Below, piece by piece: positions 1 to 6,209 of a DNA stretch of 7,924 nucleotides (its first letter is position 1; the number at the start of each line of letters is the position of its first letter). The notes beneath the pieces are model-generated. The model was not told where the DNA came from and made no database searches. It saw only the letters and a program-made list of their open reading frames with translations. The DNA is from an uncultured Clostridia bacterium (lineage in GTDB: Bacteria; Bacillota; Clostridia; TANB77; CAG-508), in NCBI GenBank assembly GCA_947599995.1, contig CANQFW010000065.1, positions 1 to 7,924 on the forward strand. Reading direction: 5' to 3'. The position numbers were made by a program, and so were the translations under genes.

Positions 1-11
1 TATATGATAAA

Positions 12-2462
12 TTACACTATTGCTATTTTTTCATCTTTCACACCAATTTTTGTCTTTTTATTTTTCTTTAAGCTTCCATCCAAAATAGACTCTGCCAAGT
101 AGTCTTCGACCAAGTTTTGAATAGTTCTTCTTAGAGGTCTTGCACCAAACGACTTATCAATTCCCTTACTTGCAATCAATTTTTTAACATCTTCATCAAA
201 CTCTATTTCATATTTTTCTGCTTTCATTCTATCTATAACTTGATTTAGCATTATATCAATAATATCAGATATTTCATCATCATTTAATTTATGGAATACG
301 ATAATTTCATCTATACGATTCATAAACTCTGGCCTAAATTCTCTTTTTAGTTCTGCCATGACTTCTTTCTTAGTGTTTTCATATTCTTTAGACTCATTAG
401 ATTCAGCATCAGCATTTACAAATCCTAATGATTTTTTATCTGTAATTAACCTTGCACCTATATTTGAAGTCATAATTATTACAGTATTTTTAAAGTTTAC
501 AGTTTTACCATTTGAATCTGTAAGTCTTCCATCATCTAATATTTGTAAAAGCATATTCATAACATCTGGATGAGCTTTTTCTATTTCATCTAAAAGAATT
601 ACTGCATAAGGTTTTCTACGAATTTTTTCTGTTAGCTGTCCACCTTCTTCAAACCCTACATATCCTGGAGGTGACCCAATAAGTTTTGATACTGAATGTG
701 GCTCCATATATTCTGACATATCTATTCTTATCATTGCACCTTCATCCCCAAATAAGCTCTCTGCTAAAGCTTTAGATAGCTCTGTTTTTCCAACACCAGT
801 TGGACCTAAGAATAAGAATGAACCTATTGGGCGATTTGGGTCTTTTAATCCAACTCTTCCTCTTCTTATAGCTTTTGCAACTGCTTCTACAGCTTCATTT
901 TGTCCAATGACTCTTTCATGTAATGTTTTTTCTAATGTGCGAAGTCTTTGATTTTCATCTTCTGTGATTTTTTTCGCAGGAATTCCTGTCCACAAACTTA
1001 TAACATCTGCAATATTTTCTTCTGTTATAGTAGTTAAAGTTTTTGTATTTTTATTCCTCCATTTTTCTTCTTCATTTCTAAACTTTTCCTTTAGCTCCTT
1101 TTCCTTATCTCTAAGTGATGCAGCTTTTTCAAACTTTTGACTACGAACTGCTTCTTCCTTATCTTTAGATATTTTTTCTATTTCCTCCTGCATTTTCTTC
1201 AAATCTTCTGGCTCAGTATATGTCTTTATTTTTGCTTTAGATGATGCTTCATCTATTAAGTCAATTGCCTTATCTGGCAAAAATCTATCATTAATGTACC
1301 TAACTGATAATCCAACTGCTGCTTCTATAGCTTCGTCTGTGATTTTTACATTATGATGAGCCTCGTATTTATCTCTAACACCTTTTAAAATTAATATTGC
1401 ATCTTTTTCTGTAGGTTCCGAAATTGTAACTGGGCTAAATCTTCTTTCTAGTGCTGCATCTTTTTCTATATATTTTCTATATTCATCAATTGTTGTAGCA
1501 CCTACTAATTGAATTTCACCTCTTGCAAGCATTGGTTTTAAAATATTTGCTGCATCTATTGCACCTTCAGCAGAGCCTGCACCTACTATTGTATGAATTT
1601 CATCAATGAACAATATTACATCTCCAGCCTTTTTTACCTCATTTAAAGCCTTTTTAATTCTTTCTTCAAAATCTCCTCTATACTTTGCTCCTGCAACCAT
1701 TCCCGATATGTCCATACTTACAACTCTTTTATTTTTAAGTATCTCTGGGACATCTCCTGAATTGATTTTTTGTGCTAAGCCTTCAACTATAGCAGTTTTA
1801 CCAACACCGGGTTCTCCTATCAAACAAGGATTATTTTTAGTTCTTCTTGATAAAATTTCTATAACTCTTTCTATTTCTTTACTTCTTCCTATAACAGGAT
1901 CAAGCTTTCCTTCTAGTCCTTTTTTAGTTAAATCTTCCCCAAATTGATTTAATGTTTGTGTTGTATTATAACTTCCTTTTACACTTTTTTGACCTTTGCT
2001 CTGTCCCATATTTTTTGAAACATCTTCCGCTTCATTTATTACATTTACTATTTCGTTATAAAGCTTTGGCATATCTATATTTAATTCTATTAATATTCTA
2101 ACAGCAATGCTATCTCCTTCTCTTAAAATTCCTATTAATAAATGTTCGGTTCCAATATAGTCATACCCTATTTTTTTAGCTTCTATAAAGCTATTTTCTA
2201 TTACTCTTTTTGTTCTTGGAGTAAATCCTAAAGTTTCTTCAGTCGGATCATCTTCTTGTCCAACTAATTCTATTATTTTGCTTTCAATTTCTTCTGCATA
2301 TACTCCTTGATTTTCTAAAACTTTACTTGCAACTCCTCCGCCCTCTTTGCTAAGCCCATATAAAATATGCTCTGTTCCAACATAATTGTGTCCAAGCTTT
2401 TTTGCTTCTTCTTGTGCAAGTTCTATAGCATTTTTAGCTCTTGTTGTAAATTTATATATCAT
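12..2462 (-). CDS. clpC: ClpC, AAA+ unfoldase of the ClpCP protease
   Basis: Hsp100 ATPase of 816 aa that unfolds substrates and threads them into ClpP in the cytoplasm. Two Clp N-repeats fill about residues 1-145; both GTEH motifs keep the glutamates (E31, E106) known in the family to bind phosphoarginine. AAA+ domain 1 has Walker A GEPGVGKT (216-223) and Walker B ILFIDEIH (283-290). A coiled-coil/UVR middle domain around 436-457 marks ClpC rather than ClpA and is where McsA/MecA-type adaptors act. Domain 2 has GPTGVGKT (553-560), VILLDEIEKAHP (621-632) and a ClpP-docking LGF loop (679-681). The chosen start is ATG 2462, because AAAGGAG (2470-2476) sits 7 nt upstream; the frame is open to a TTG at 2486, but that codon lies upstream of this ribosome binding site. 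It is the last gene of the ctsR operon, 27 nt after mcsB. Its terminator lies beyond the window. Length is normal for the family. Confidence 0.97.
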   Translation of the reverse strand: MIYKFTTRAKNAIELAQEEAKKLGHNYVGTEHILYGLSKEGGGVASKVLENQGVYAEEIESKIIELVGQEDDPTEETLGFTPRTKRVIENSFIEAKKIGYDYIGTEHLLIGILREGDSIAVRILIELNIDMPKLYNEIVNVINEAEDVSKNMGQSKGQKSVKGSYNTTQTLNQFGEDLTKKGLEGKLDPVIGRSKEIERVIEILSRRTKNNPCLIGEPGVGKTAIVEGLAQKINSGDVPEILKNKRVVSMDISGMVAGAKYRGDFEERIKKALNEVKKAGDVILFIDEIHTIVGAGSAEGAIDAANILKPMLARGEIQLVGATTIDEYRKYIEKDAALERRFSPVTISEPTEKDAILILKGVRDKYEAHHNVKITDEAIEAAVGLSVRYINDRFLPDKAIDLIDEASSKAKIKTYTEPEDLKKMQEEIEKISKDKEEAVRSQKFEKAASLRDKEKELKEKFRNEEEKWRNKNTKTLTTITEENIADVISLWTGIPAKKITEDENQRLRTLEKTLHERVIGQNEAVEAVAKAIRRGRVGLKDPNRPIGSFLFLGPTGVGKTELSKALAESLFGDEGAMIRIDMSEYMEPHSVSKLIGSPPGYVGFEEGGQLTEKIRRKPYAVILLDEIEKAHPDVMNMLLQILDDGRLTDSNGKTVNFKNTVIIMTSNIGARLITDKKSLGFVNADAESNESKEYENTKKEVMAELKREFRPEFMNRIDEIIVFHKLNDDEISDIIDIMLNQVIDRMKAEKYEIEFDEDVKKLIASKGIDKSFGARPLRRTIQNLVEDYLAESILDGSLKKNKKTKIGVKDEKIAIV

Positions 2463-2489
2463 AGTTTTTCTCCTTTCTATTTTCAAACT

Positions 2490-3503
2490 TTAATCCTGTT
2501 TTATAATTTGTTTAATTACTTCTGCCCTACTCATATCTCTTTCTATTGCAGATAATTCTTTACCTACAAATTTTTGTAAATTTGCTGGCTTACTATAAAG
2601 ATACATTTTAAGCACTTTCAAATCATTTATTTCTTTAATTATTCCCAAATCTGTTCCAAGCTTAACATCTGATAGTAGTTTTCGTATTTCTTCTGATGAA
2701 ATTTTTCTGCAATTACTTATAATTCCGAAACTTCTGTAGCACATATCTTCTAACTCTATCTTATTTGATGCTAAAAGTTTTCTTGCTTGTCTTTCTTGCT
2801 GTACTATCTTTTCAGTGATTATTTTCAAATTTTTAATTATATCTTCTTCATTAATTCCAATTGTTTGCTTATTTGATATTTGATACATATCTCCTGAGCT
2901 ATTGCTATTTTCTCCATATATACCTCTAATATTTAAGCCAAAATTACTTATTGCTTCTAGTACCTTTTTTATATTACCTGTTTTGGTAAGTCCTGGCAAA
3001 TGTACCATAACTGAAGCTCTCAATCCTGTACCTACATTTGTTGGACAACTTGTTAAATATCCGTATTTCTTATTTTTTGCAATGTCAAAAATCTTCTCTA
3101 TTTGCATGTCAATTTCCTTTGCCAAGTTAAATGTAGCATCTAAATTTAAACCGCTTCCAAAAACTTGCTCTCTTAGATGATCCTCTTCATTTATCATTAT
3201 GCATATGTTTTCTTCGTCATTTATTAATATACCACTTACCTTATTTTTGTCCATTGCGCATTCAGGACTTATTATATTCTTTTCTAATAAAGACAATTTT
3301 GTTAGGTCATCTATGTCCTGCATTTTAAAGAATTTAAGTCCATAACCAATACTTAGAACTTTTGATTTTACTTCCTCGTTTATTTTATCTGCTTCCTCTT
3401 TTGTGTTTATATTGAATTTATAGTTTCGAAAATTTCTTGCATATCTAATTCTCGTGCTTACAACAACATCTGAATCTTTTCCACAATTTAAATACCAGTT
3501 CAT
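2490..3503 (-). CDS. mcsB: McsB, protein arginine kinase
   Basis: Phosphagen-kinase-fold enzyme that transfers phosphate from ATP to arginine side chains of damaged proteins and of CtsR, tagging them for ClpCP. Visible landmarks (337-aa numbering): N-terminal NWYLNCG then STRIRYARN (nucleotide-binding arginines, about 16-24), EEDHLRE (about 106-112), and SCPTNVGTGLRAS with the conserved cysteine C153, the hallmark loop of guanidino kinases. The C-terminal allosteric phosphoarginine pocket, known as RDxxRP in studied McsB, reads RDMSRA here (322-327), so the proline is replaced. The frame is open to a GTG at 3515, but AAGGA (3517-3521) lies only 1 nt from that GTG; ATG 3503 is 11-13 nt away and gives the standard N-terminus. 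ATG 3503 is one base past the mcsA stop, which suggests translational coupling. Confidence 0.96.
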   Translation of the reverse strand: MNWYLNCGKDSDVVVSTRIRYARNFRNYKFNINTKEEADKINEEVKSKVLSIGYGLKFFKMQDIDDLTKLSLLEKNIISPECAMDKNKVSGILINDEENICIMINEEDHLREQVFGSGLNLDATFNLAKEIDMQIEKIFDIAKNKKYGYLTSCPTNVGTGLRASVMVHLPGLTKTGNIKKVLEAISNFGLNIRGIYGENSNSSGDMYQISNKQTIGINEEDIIKNLKIITEKIVQQERQARKLLASNKIELEDMCYRSFGIISNCRKISSEEIRKLLSDVKLGTDLGIIKEINDLKVLKMYLYSKPANLQKFVGKELSAIERDMSRAEVIKQIIKQD

Positions 3504-3504
3504 G

Positions 3505-4083
3505 CTATTTATCACTTCCTTCTTTTTTTATTTCATCACGAATTCTTGCTGCATCTTCATATCGTTCTTCTTTTATTGCTAATTTTAAATCTGCTTTTAA
3601 TTCTTCTAAATGATTTAATTTTGCATCTTTCTGATTTGTTTGTTCATTTTCGCTTTGATTGCTTTGTATTTCTTTAGCAGAATCTTGTTTAATATCATTT
3701 CCCTCTATTACACTTCCTAATCTGCCAATATGTCTGTTTGATCCTTGAATATTTTTTAGTATAGGATCAATCTTAGATTCGAACTCATCATAGCAATTGC
3801 TGCATCCAAATTTTCCCGTATTCATAAATTCGTCAAATGATAATCCGCATTTTGGACATTCTAGCGTTTTTCCAAGTATTGGAATAGGACTTATGCCACT
3901 TACATCATCGAAAAAGTCACTTAAGAAACTTGAAAAGTTTATTGGCATATTTAGATGAATATTACTATCTATGCCGAGTTTACCACTACATTCTTGGCAT
4001 AAAAACATCTGCTTTTTTTCGCCGTTTATAATTTGAGTATACTTTACATTTGCTTCATTTTTTCCACAATTTTCACATTTCAT
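3505..4083 (-). CDS. mcsA: McsA, zinc-binding activator of McsB
   Basis: Cytoplasmic adaptor of 192 aa that binds and activates the arginine kinase McsB and connects it with ClpC. The N-terminal CxxC pairs are C3/C6 and C29/C32; the central pairs are C76/C79 (CPKCG) and C94/C97 (CSNC), giving two likely zinc knuckles that may also sense oxidation. A glutamine/asparagine-rich linker (about 130-155) leads to a C-terminal UVR motif (about 159-187: LEELKADLKLAIKEERYEDA), the same kind of helical hairpin as in the ClpC middle domain. ATG 4083 follows AAGGA by about 10 nt. The stop codon is separated by one base from the preferred mcsB start. It lies 76 nt after ctsR. Cysteine content, UVR end and position make the assignment firm. 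Confidence 0.95.
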   Translation of the reverse strand: MKCENCGKNEANVKYTQIINGEKKQMFLCQECSGKLGIDSNIHLNMPINFSSFLSDFFDDVSGISPIPILGKTLECPKCGLSFDEFMNTGKFGCSNCYDEFESKIDPILKNIQGSNRHIGRLGSVIEGNDIKQDSAKEIQSNQSENEQTNQKDAKLNHLEELKADLKLAIKEERYEDAARIRDEIKKEGSDK

Positions 4084-4159
4084 AATTAAAACTTCCTTTT
4101 TATAATATATTTAGGTTTTTAAATTTAAGGTTGTACCTATAAACCATTTTTATTTAAAA

Positions 4160-4609
4160 TTATTCAATTAAATTTATTAACATATTTTTAAATATATTTG
4201 CTCGAAGTTCATCTTTTAATTCCCTAGGTATTGTCAATACATTATCGCTTGTAGCAACCCTTAAAAGCTTTGCTTCTTTTTCGCTTATCAAATCATATGT
4301 TAGAAAGTCACTTATTAAAATTTCAACATCTGTATTGTTCATTGTTTTGTCTATATTTCTAATTATATGCATTAGGTAATCTGATTTAGTAGTATCGATT
4401 TTTCTAATAGTTATATGTCCACCGCCTCCTCTTCTACTTTCTACATAGTATCCTTGTGATGGCTTAAATCTTGTTGCTATTACGTAATTTATTTGTGATG
4501 GAACGCAGTTGAATTTTTGTGCTAAATCATTTCTTTGTATTTCTATCTCTTCTTGTTGTTCATTAAATAGGTCTTTTATAAATTCCTCTATTATGTCTGA
4601 TATTCTCAT
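4160..4609 (-). CDS. ctsR: CtsR, repressor of class III heat-shock genes
   Basis: Dimeric winged-helix DNA-binding repressor (149 aa) of clp and protein-quality-control genes. It begins MRISDIIEEFI, the typical family start, followed by a helix-turn-helix (about 25-45: DLAQKFNCVPSQINYVIATR) and the wing RRGGGGHI at 59-66. In characterised CtsR the tetraglycine wing is the temperature sensor, and an arginine next to it is the site inactivated by McsB phosphorylation; both are present here. The C-terminal dimer and ClpC-contact domain runs from about 75 to the end. A purine-rich ribosome binding site (AAGGGGAAGGA) lies about 12 nt upstream of ATG 4609. First gene of the ctsR-mcsA-mcsB-clpC operon, with a match to its own operator about 180 bp upstream, so autorepression is likely. 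Confidence 0.96.
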   Translation of the reverse strand: MRISDIIEEFIKDLFNEQQEEIEIQRNDLAQKFNCVPSQINYVIATRFKPSQGYYVESRRGGGGHITIRKIDTTKSDYLMHIIRNIDKTMNNTDVEILISDFLTYDLISEKEAKLLRVATSDNVLTIPRELKDELRANIFKNMLINLIE

Positions 4610-4810
4610 TTTTAATCACATTCCTTCCCCTTTTATATAGTCTTTGGTAATTTATGTTTAATGTTTGTATATTTCTTTGTTACAACTTATAATAGTTTTC
4701 ATTGAGATATCTATGTATAAACATTAATGAATATATTTTTTTTACCAATGCACATATTAATGTATAAATTATAATGTCTGTATTATTGTTTTTGACTTTC
4801 TTTGACCTTT
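4610..4810 (-). other. Long untranslated leader of the ctsR operon
   Basis: About 200 nt lie between the predicted transcription start and ctsR, with no credible reading frame. Complementary segments could fold it: 4644-4650 (TTGGTAA on plus) pairs with 4742-4748 (TTACCAA), and inside that TTAATGTT (4658-4665) pairs with AACATTAA (4720-4727), extended by TATA/TATA. Pairings in such AT-rich DNA may be chance. The ctsR ribosome binding site (about 4622-4634) lies just outside the fold. No known riboswitch was recognised. Confidence 0.4.
4791..4807 (-). promoter_or_regulatory. CtsR operator (heptad direct repeat)
   Basis: On the minus strand the site reads GGTCAAAGAAAGTCAAA. It matches the known CtsR box (A/G)GTCAAANAN(A/G)GTCAAA at every defined position: heptads GGTCAAA and AGTCAAA with the 3-nt spacer GAA. 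It begins about 10 bp downstream of the -10 box at 4817-4822, so bound CtsR would sit across the start of transcription and block the operon. This is the only copy I saw in the window. Confidence 0.93.
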
Positions 4811-4816
4811 ATTGAT

Positions 4817-4844
4817 ATTATACTATCTTTTTTTTATTTTTCAA
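4817..4844 (-). promoter_or_regulatory. Sigma-A-type promoter of the ctsR operon
   Basis: On the minus strand, -35 TTGAAA (4839-4844) and a perfect -10 TATAAT (4817-4822) are separated by 16 nt of A-rich DNA. The predicted start of transcription, about 4810, lies just upstream of the CtsR box, the arrangement expected for a CtsR-controlled promoter. A second TATAAT at 4768-4773 lies downstream of the operator but has only a weak -35 candidate, so it is not called. Confidence 0.75.
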
Positions 4845-4871
4845 GCTTCAAATTTATAAATTTAAAGCTTG
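4842..4871. repeat. 30-bp near-perfect palindrome overlapping the ctsR -35 box
   Basis: Outer arms CAAGCTT (4842-4848) and AAGCTTG (4865-4871) flank one C/A mismatch and the self-complementary core AAATTTATAAATTT (4850-4863). On the minus strand an A-rich tract, not a U run, follows the hairpin, so it is a poor terminator for the upstream gene at 4945-5181; on plus a T8 tract comes about 10 nt after it. It overlaps the -35 hexamer by three bases. It could be an inefficient terminator, an RNA-end stabiliser, or a site for a dimeric regulator. Confidence 0.55.
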
Positions 4872-4944
4872 GTTAATATGATTTTTTTTATAATTTTAAA
4901 TTATCTTTTTATTTTCTATTTTTTTCTCCTTTTTTCTTTATTTT

Positions 4945-5181
4945 TTAAGTTTTATCTTTTGTAATATTTTCTAGTCTACGAGTTTCTTCTTTTTGCTTGT
5001 CAAGTGATACCCAATCAAAAAAAGAACTTATAAATTCTCCATATTGTGTTGCATCTTCCCCTATTTCTCTAGAACTTGTGAAATCTTCTATATGTTTTGT
5101 TTCATTCATTTCTATATTTTTATTAGTATTAACATCATTTTTCTTATTCTTTTTCTCTTTTAAATTTTTTTCTTTTTTCAA
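4945..5181 (-). CDS. Small highly charged protein of unknown function (TTG start)
   Basis: A 78-aa frame beginning at TTG 5181, with a perfect AGGAGG 5 nt upstream, which is why I treat it as a real gene. The N-terminal third is almost all Lys, Asn and Glu (MKKEKNLKEKKNKKNDVN) and probably disordered; the middle (30-45) is acidic; residues 46-60 (QYGEFISSFFDWVSL) form the only hydrophobic, aromatic patch; the tail is charged again. There is no signal peptide, cysteine pair or TM helix, so it should be cytosolic. It lies upstream of the ctsR promoter on the same strand, and I could not find a convincing promoter of its own (TATAAT at 5208-5213 lacks a good -35). I do not recognise a family; no function is proposed. 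The aromatic patch may be a short partner-binding helix. Confidence 0.7.
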   Translation of the reverse strand: MKKEKNLKEKKNKKNDVNTNKNIEMNETKHIEDFTSSREIGEDATQYGEFISSFFDWVSLDKQKEETRRLENITKDKT

Positions 5182-5186
5182 ATTAA

Positions 5187-5192
5187 CCTCCT
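5187..5192 (-). promoter_or_regulatory. Perfect Shine-Dalgarno AGGAGG fixing a TTG start
   Basis: AGGAGG on the minus strand, 5 nt before TTG 5181. No ATG or GTG lies at suitable spacing in the same frame, so this site decides the start of the 78-aa gene. Confidence 0.8.
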
Positions 5193-5290
5193 AAAACATA
5201 TTTCAAAATTATATTATTAAAAGTTATTTTTTAGATATAATAATTAATTTAAATAATGATTTTTTTATAGTGTTTCCCTTTTTATATTTT

Positions 5291-5646
5291 TTATTCTTGT
5301 GCATTTTTAAATAAATTTTCTATTGCTTTTCTATATCTTTAATCATGAATATATGCATGAGACAAATCTACATTTTCTTGTTCGAAGATAACTTTGTTTA
5401 TATCAGTAAATATTTCTTCAATTTTAGTTGTTAAATTATCTTTAATAAAATTTCCAATGGTAACAAAAGAAGGCGCTTTCATATCATCTAAAAGCCACAT
5501 ATATCTTATCAGTCAAATATTTCACAAAAACTATATACTGGATCAGAAATCTTAATAATTTTTTCAATTTCTATTGGCAATTTTAATTGTTTTGGTCTGT
5601 AATTTTTATCGGTATATATATTTTTTTCATATTTAAATTGTACCAT
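5291..5646 (-). pseudogene. IS1182-family transposase, N-terminal remnant with deletions and stops
   Basis: From ATG 5646 the frame gives 45 residues (starting MVQFKYEKNIYTDKNYRPKQ and ending FCEIFD) that match the conserved N-terminus of IS1182-type (DUF772) transposases, then stops at TGA 5509-5511. The similarity resumes at once in another frame: RYMWLLDDMKAPSF, then IGNFI..., IEEIFTDINKVIF and VDLSHAYIHD, again typical of this family, to TAA 5339-5341, followed by RYRKAIENLFKNAQE to TAA 5291-5293. In intact relatives roughly 45-50 residues separate the first two blocks, so an internal deletion removed them and shifted the frame; the catalytic DDE core downstream is gone. It is non-functional. 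Family recognised from memory of these motifs. Confidence 0.85.
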
Positions 5647-5650
5647 AAAG

Positions 5651-5674
5651 GCTACTAAATTTGGTATTAGTAGC
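5651..5674 (-). promoter_or_regulatory. Hairpin in front of the transposase start
   Basis: GCTACTAA (5651-5658) and TTAGTAGC (5667-5674) form a perfect 8-bp stem with an 8-nt loop, four bases upstream of the remnant's ATG. On the plus strand it is followed by TTCTTTTTT, so it could also end transcription in that direction. Many insertion sequences use such fold-backs to keep read-through transcripts from being translated into transposase; that role is inferred here. Confidence 0.55.
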
Positions 5675-5727
5675 TTCTTTTTTACAAGAAATTTATAAAA
5701 ATACTATACTTTTTCTAATTTTTAGTG

Positions 5728-5733
5728 TATAAT
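5728..5733 (+). promoter_or_regulatory. Possible -10 box for a plus-strand RNA
   Basis: A perfect TATAAT preceded by GTG. The matching -35 (TATACT at 5705-5710, 17-nt spacer) is poor. If used, transcription would begin near 5740 and run into the hairpin series ending at 5866. Confidence 0.3.
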
Positions 5734-5739
5734 TAAATA

Positions 5740-5866
5740 AATTAAGGAATACTATAACATTGTAGATAGATATTCTACTAGGTCTGAAATAATTTATTAG
5801 ATTAGGACCTGACCCGAGTTGATGCATAGCGTCAACAAAAGCCATTCAAACGAATGGCTTTTATAA
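5740..5866 (+). ncRNA. Candidate structured RNA, family unknown
   Basis: Four consecutive stems on the plus strand, more GC-rich than the surroundings: GTAGA/TCTAC (5762-5766 with 5774-5778); AGGTC/GACCT (5780-5784 with 5806-5810); GTTGATGC/GCGTCAAC (5818-5825 with 5829-5836, one G-T wobble, ATA loop); and the terminator stem 5837-5862, immediately adjacent. A second GACC at 5811-5814 could compete for the GGTC of stem 2, allowing two exclusive folds. No reading frame longer than about 14 codons exists. I do not recognise a named riboswitch or small RNA; no plus-strand gene follows, so a cis-acting leader is unlikely. A remnant of a mobile-element end with hairpins is the main alternative. 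The 5' end is uncertain. Confidence 0.4.
5837..5862. terminator. Bidirectional intrinsic terminator
   Basis: A perfect 11-bp stem AAAAGCCATTC / GAATGGCTTTT with the loop AAAC. Read on minus, the stem ends in UUUU, 14 nt after the stop of the 110-aa membrane protein gene, so it should end the MFS operon. Read on plus, UUUU follows too and would end the candidate RNA starting near 5740. Confidence 0.85.
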
Positions 5867-5876
5867 TGTTTTAAAA

Positions 5877-6209
5877 TTATAAGTTTAATAATAACCCAAT
5901 CAAATATGCTATTATATTTGATATAAACGATATTTTCAATGATTCCTTCCAATTTATTTCTAATAGATATTTATAAATATGGCTTTCGACTATAATAACT
6001 AATAATTCTAAAAATATTAAAATAATATCTTTATATACAAAAGAATATAATTTCATAATATTATAAATATATACTACTAACGGATTTGTAAGCATATTTA
6101 CTAATAAAACAGGTATAAATACTTCTCTTTTTATATGTAACAATTTTACAATTATGTATTCTACAATTATTGTTAACACGAACGATATTATTAAACTACT
6201 TATTATCAT
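5877..6209 (-). CDS. Four-helix integral membrane protein, function unknown
   Basis: A 110-aa, almost wholly hydrophobic protein with four predicted TM segments (about 3-23, 31-50, 60-78, 91-109). Polar residues within or beside helices stand out: E17, the VNMLTNP stretch (37-43), E68, E75 (LELLVIIVESHIYK) and N98. Conserved-looking intramembrane Asn, Pro and Glu suggest a specific role rather than a random hydrophobic frame. I have a general impression of similar VN-TNP/E-E proteins in other Bacillota but cannot name a family. ATG 6209 lies inside the preceding gene (14-nt overlap), with only a weak purine-rich site (AAGAAAGA) upstream, so translation probably depends on coupling. It is the last gene before the terminator at 5837-5862. 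Confidence 0.8.
   Translation of the reverse strand: MIISSLIISFVLTIIVEYIIVKLLHIKREVFIPVLLVNMLTNPLVVYIYNIMKLYSFVYKDIILIFLELLVIIVESHIYKYLLEINWKESLKISFISNIIAYLIGLLLNL

Larger units (their letters stand above)
5265..5757 (-). mobile_element. Decayed IS1182-type insertion sequence
   Basis: A transposase fragment (5291-5646) and a hairpin just upstream of its start (5651-5674) are bracketed by imperfect inverted repeats: TTATAGTGTTTCCC at 5265-5278 and GGAATACTATAA at 5746-5757, whose reverse complement is TTATAGTATTCC. The span of about 490 bp is far below the length needed for a full transposase of this family (around 500 codons), so most of the element is deleted. No clear target-site duplication was seen. 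The transposase remnant is sure; the exact ends are tentative. Confidence 0.6.

Noticed and set aside
358..573. Plus-strand frame of 71 codons inside clpC
   Set aside because: Antisense shadow of a well-supported gene, hydrophobic composition without family motifs, no ribosome binding site of note.
1606..1947. Plus-strand frame of 113 codons inside clpC
   Set aside because: Antisense to the conserved Walker A/B region of clpC; its composition simply mirrors that coding strand.
2902..3180. Plus-strand frame of 92 codons inside mcsB
   Set aside because: Antisense to the catalytic core of mcsB; no independent signal.
4768..4773. Second TATAAT on the minus strand in the ctsR leader
   Set aside because: Only a weak -35 candidate (AGTCAA, within the operator); the promoter at 4817-4844 fits better.
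4926..4931. AAGGAG on the minus strand downstream of the small charged gene
   Set aside because: No ATG, GTG or TTG follows at usable spacing and stop codons come quickly; it is part of a purine-rich tract.
4997..5194. Plus-strand frame of 65 codons over the small charged gene
   Set aside because: Long Phe/Ser runs come from the Lys/Glu codons on the other strand; the minus-strand frame has the perfect ribosome binding site.
5823..5865. Plus-strand mini-frame starting ATGCATAGC within the hairpin region (14 codons)
   Set aside because: No ribosome binding site, and it reads through the terminator stem; structure explains the sequence better.
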